Below are positions 23,984-26,792 of a DNA stretch of 26,792 nt, one piece after another (the first letter of the stretch is position 1; each line of letters begins with the position of its first letter). The stretch spans positions 1-26,792 of the forward strand of contig JBCCMA010000027.1 of assembly GCA_039026595.1 (NCBI GenBank). The letters are read 5' to 3'. This DNA comes from JBCCMA01 sp039026595. Lineage in GTDB: Bacteria; Pseudomonadota; Gammaproteobacteria; Steroidobacterales; JBCCMA01. The notes under the pieces are model-generated. The model saw only the letters and a program-made list of their open reading frames with translations, searched no databases and was not told the origin of the DNA. The position numbers were made by a program, and so were the translations under genes.

Positions 23984-26674
23984 TCAGTTAGCAAGCCCGC
24001 TGGGGCCCGGCGGCTGGAAGAACCGCTGCCGCATAATACCCAGATCAAGCACGTTGACCACACCATCGCCGTTGAAGTCGGCGTTGGCATCGTCGGTAAA
24101 GAACACCTGGCGCAGTTGTCCCAGATCAACGAAATTGGTAGTGCCGTCGTTGTTCAGATCGGTGTCACACGCATTGCCGAACCCGTCAGAATCCGTGTCG
24201 CGCTGATCGGCGTTGGGGACGGTAGCGCAGTTATCCTGATCGTTATCGAGGCCATCCTGATCGCCGTCGGTGCCTATAATCGCCGGCACGGAGCACAGCT
24301 CCAGCCCCCATGCATCCAGACGCCCGCCGTCCGACGGGAAGTTGTCTGACACATACAAACGCCAGTCGCCGGTTCCGGTGACGCCATTGAATTCCGCCAG
24401 TGCGGCGGTCGGCAGATGGGTCCCGCCGCCGGTGGGCGGACACGGAATGGGCGTGGACGCCTCATCATCGAAATTCAGGTCGAAATTGTCATCGGCGCCA
24501 CAGATCCGGTTCATCAGGGTCACGGTCGTTCGGGTCGGATGGCGCCTCGAAGCACCCGTCTCGCCTTCGCTGTGGCCCTCGTTGACCGGACCCTCCAGCC
24601 GGAACTGCAGATCCCCGACGTAGGTGTGCAAGCCACTCACGTCGATCACATTCACATCGGTCACCAGACCCTCAAGATCGGTCTGCAGCGTTGAAATAAC
24701 CGTGGGCGTGCCCCCTGACAGGATATTGAAGGGCACATCGTCTGCCGCAAACACCCGGCAGCTCTCCGCCGCCGTGGTGAATGACGCGGTCGCCGTCTGC
24801 GACGTTCCGCATGCATTACGGGATCGTACGCGCCAGAAATAGGTCGACTCGGTCGCAAGCGCGCTGACCGGCGTGAAGCTCTGGGCCTCCACATTGCTGG
24901 CCGACGCCACGATGCTTTCGAACGCCGCATCGGTGGCCACATCCACGTCATAGCGGAACGCGTCTGCGGCCGCGCTCCAGAAGAACGGTTGAAAGACCGA
25001 TAGTCCCGTCGATCCGGAAAGCGGGGTCACCAGCCCCGCCGTGCCCGGCAGGTCAGCTGAAACGGACACATCGACCGAAATGGAAAAATCGTCAAGGCCG
25101 TCGCTCGCGGTCACGGTCAACGGGTAGACCCCGGACACCACACCGGCCACATCGATGGAAAGCGTAACGTTTGCCGGCGGCACGATAGCCTGTGGTGTTA
25201 CCTGAACCGTCATGCCCGCCGGCGCACCGCTGACTGAAAACGACACAGCGTTGTCGAACCCGGGACGCCCCGCGAGCGTGACCGGCGCGCTGCCAGAGCC
25301 GTTGCCGCAAAAATCAAGATTGCTGGTGCTGGAAGCCAACGTGAACGGCGCCTCAAGCGCTGTCGGCCACAGTACGAACAACCCTTGCTCGATGCCGGAG
25401 ACGACGATGTTGCCGCTTTCGAAATATGGATAAACGCTCCACGCGCCATTGAATGACGCCGAATCGCTGCCCGGAAACACATCAAAGAAGCCGTTTTCAC
25501 TAACGACGCCGGAATCGATGTTGCTCAGATCGAGGATGCGCAGCCCGCTGCGATAGTTCGCCTGAAAGGCAAAGCCGTCCTTGATGTACAGGTTGTGGTC
25601 AATCGACGTGGTCGGTGCATCGTAGGTCATCGACAGCCGCGGGCTGTCGAGATTGTCGATGTTCCAGATATAGGTGCGCGTGTTGTGACCGTTGCGCGAT
25701 TCGTCGAGCTCGTCATCAAGAAGCAGTAAGGTCTGTTCTTCATTGATCCAGCCTTGGTGCGTGTAACCACTGCCCTGATAGGTGCGCCGAGCGATCAGTT
25801 CGGGATCGGATTTATCGGTCACGTCGACGATGGTCAAGGTGTCTTCGTTGTAGTTGAAGCAGATCTCGCGCGAACCGGTGCCGTTGTTGTAGTCCGCGTC
25901 GGGCCCGATGTAATTGACGCACTGCGCGTCGTGCGTGTAGCCGTCTTCGCTGTAGCAGCCGGCAAACGTCGGATTGGTCACGTCCGCAATATTGATCATG
26001 TGCAGGCCGCCATTGCAGCTGTCGTCCGCGTTACGCGTCCCAAGCGCATACGCAAAACCGGACGCGGGGTTGATCGCAATGTTATGCGCGCTGCCAAAGT
26101 CGTCGTAGTGCGTGGTCTCCTGAAAAGTCTGCGGCGGGTCCGTCACATTGCGCAGTTGGCGCAAATCAAACACCTGCATGCCGTGATTGGCGGCTTCGCT
26201 CACAATGAAAGCGTGGCTGTTGTACGTCTTGATATCCCGCCACGTTGAATTAGTCGTGTGCGTGGGCAAATTGCCGAGGTACACGGGGTGGTCCGCGTGT
26301 GTGATGTCAATAAACGCCGTGCCGTTCGAGCGGCCCATGATCGCGTATTCGCGACCGGTCAACGCGTCCGTCCATCCCCAGATGTCATTGCCCTCGCCCC
26401 CGCCGATCGCGCTGAGCGGCGTGAACGAAAGAAGATCGATGTTGTTGCACGGATATCCAGCCGCGACGCCGTTGACGCAAGGTACGGCTTCGTCGTGCCG
26501 CGCCGGTAAGGCACTCATCGCGCGATGCAAGCTCTGCCCCAATGGGGTCACCGGACAGGCGAACGCAGATTGCGCCAGTGCGGTGCATACAGCGATTGCG
26601 GCCAGCCCAATCCAGCCTGACCTGGAAACGCGCACGCGCGGTCGAGCCGCACCAATCTTTTGAACCGATGACAT
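23984..26674 (-). CDS. Secreted choice-of-anchor-B protein with P-domain and dockerin-like end
   Basis: An 896-residue secreted modular protein. Residues 1-39 are a signal peptide (hydrophobic core WIGLAAIAVCTALAQ, cleavage after AFA). About 75-440 form a choice-of-anchor-B/LVIVD-type propeller (IWGWTDALTGREYAIMG, GTAFIDITHADHPVYLG, AHNIAINPASGFAYALG, HQGWINEEQTLLLLDDELD). About 445-540 and 545-635 are two Ig/fibronectin-like domains. About 640-795 is a proprotein-convertase P-like domain (GDWRLYVSDNFPSDGGRLDAWGLELC). Residues 802-838 are thrombospondin-3-type calcium repeats, and 838-886 a type I dockerin-like pair (DLNNDGTTNFVDL, DFNGDGVVNVLDL). No PEP-CTERM, GlyGly-CTERM or lipid anchor is seen. 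A strong AGGGGG Shine-Dalgarno fixes the start. Biological role unknown; probably cell-surface or extracellular. Confidence 0.87.
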   Translation of the reverse strand: MSSVQKIGAARPRVRVSRSGWIGLAAIAVCTALAQSAFACPVTPLGQSLHRAMSALPARHDEAVPCVNGVAAGYPCNNIDLLSFTPLSAIGGGEGNDIWGWTDALTGREYAIMGRSNGTAFIDITHADHPVYLGNLPTHTTNSTWRDIKTYNSHAFIVSEAANHGMQVFDLRQLRNVTDPPQTFQETTHYDDFGSAHNIAINPASGFAYALGTRNADDSCNGGLHMINIADVTNPTFAGCYSEDGYTHDAQCVNYIGPDADYNNGTGSREICFNYNEDTLTIVDVTDKSDPELIARRTYQGSGYTHQGWINEEQTLLLLDDELDESRNGHNTRTYIWNIDNLDSPRLSMTYDAPTTSIDHNLYIKDGFAFQANYRSGLRILDLSNIDSGVVSENGFFDVFPGSDSASFNGAWSVYPYFESGNIVVSGIEQGLFVLWPTALEAPFTLASSTSNLDFCGNGSGSAPVTLAGRPGFDNAVSFSVSGAPAGMTVQVTPQAIVPPANVTLSIDVAGVVSGVYPLTVTASDGLDDFSISVDVSVSADLPGTAGLVTPLSGSTGLSVFQPFFWSAAADAFRYDVDVATDAAFESIVASASNVEAQSFTPVSALATESTYFWRVRSRNACGTSQTATASFTTAAESCRVFAADDVPFNILSGGTPTVISTLQTDLEGLVTDVNVIDVSGLHTYVGDLQFRLEGPVNEGHSEGETGASRRHPTRTTVTLMNRICGADDNFDLNFDDEASTPIPCPPTGGGTHLPTAALAEFNGVTGTGDWRLYVSDNFPSDGGRLDAWGLELCSVPAIIGTDGDQDGLDNDQDNCATVPNADQRDTDSDGFGNACDTDLNNDGTTNFVDLGQLRQVFFTDDANADFNGDGVVNVLDLGIMRQRFFQPPGPSGLAN

Positions 26675-26792
26675 CGACGGAATCCCCCTGCTTGTATGGG
26701 CTTTCCGTGCGTCGCGAGCGATATCGCGCGCCGGCAGCCTCGTTATGTTTCACGAGTCTAGTCCTGGACGGGGTGTAGAAAAAAAGGCTTAC
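26675..26792 (-). promoter_or_regulatory. Leader and upstream region of the choice-of-anchor-B gene
   Basis: It carries the Shine-Dalgarno AGGGGG at 26684-26689, 9 bases before the ATG. A perfect 10-bp palindrome GCGATATCGC is at 26718-26727. An A/T-rich run lies at the window end (26778-26785). I could not fix promoter boxes, and the upstream gene is outside the window. Confidence 0.4.

Noticed and set aside
1..26792. CRISPR arrays, tRNA/rRNA genes, insertion sequences, phage or toxin-antitoxin modules
   Set aside because: No regularly spaced repeats, RNA-gene cloverleaf, transposase motifs or paired small genes of those types were seen on either strand.

Overview
The window looks like chromosomal backbone plus accessory lipid-related genes of a high-GC gammaproteobacterium, probably aquatic and free-living. 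The placement rests on gammaproteobacterial gene order: trxA-rho with a divergent rhlB, yrfG next to cysQ, a DUF3301 gene after cysQ, and a long PlsB-type glycerol-3-phosphate acyltransferase. I cannot name the genus. I see no tRNA, rRNA, CRISPR array, insertion sequence or phage gene. Coding density is very high, and several genes overlap by 4 bp (head-to-tail) or about 10 bp (tail-to-tail).

Left part (1-5536): the 5' part of rho (cut by the window edge) lies behind trxA on the minus strand, with their codons overlapping. The RhlB RNA helicase gene diverges from trxA. A YrfG-type nucleotidase gene (minus) diverges from a plus-strand run of cysQ, DUF3301, DUF465 and arfB. These are housekeeping functions: transcription termination, thiol redox, RNA turnover, nucleotide and PAPS phosphate recycling, and ribosome rescue.

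Centre (5526-15842, minus strand): this is the most distinctive locus. In transcription order it holds a DUF1302 outer-membrane barrel, a secreted DUF1329 protein, a YCF48/BNR beta-propeller, an RND/MMPL transporter and a 1103-residue class III nucleotide cyclase fused to an AAA-type ATPase and a helical repeat region. The first four form a recurrent proteobacterial envelope set thought to move hydrophobic compounds. The cyclase starts 21 bp after the RND gene and may be co-transcribed. A textbook Rho-independent terminator lies between DUF1329 and YCF48, so the two halves are probably expressed at different levels.

Right part (16019-26792): plsB (phospholipid synthesis; two perfect palindromes in its upstream region), an alkyltransferase-like DNA-repair protein, a small TPR protein, and a membrane GGDEF-EAL protein for cyclic-di-GMP turnover. 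Then, on the minus strand, come a large secreted choice-of-anchor-B protein with a P-domain and dockerin-like C-terminus and, 39 bp downstream of it, a two-domain fatty acyl-CoA reductase closely resembling the Marinobacter alcohol-forming enzyme. Taken together, the RND/DUF1302 locus, plsB and the acyl-CoA reductase point to a cell that handles hydrophobic substrates and makes fatty alcohols or wax-like lipids. That connection is inference from content, not proof.
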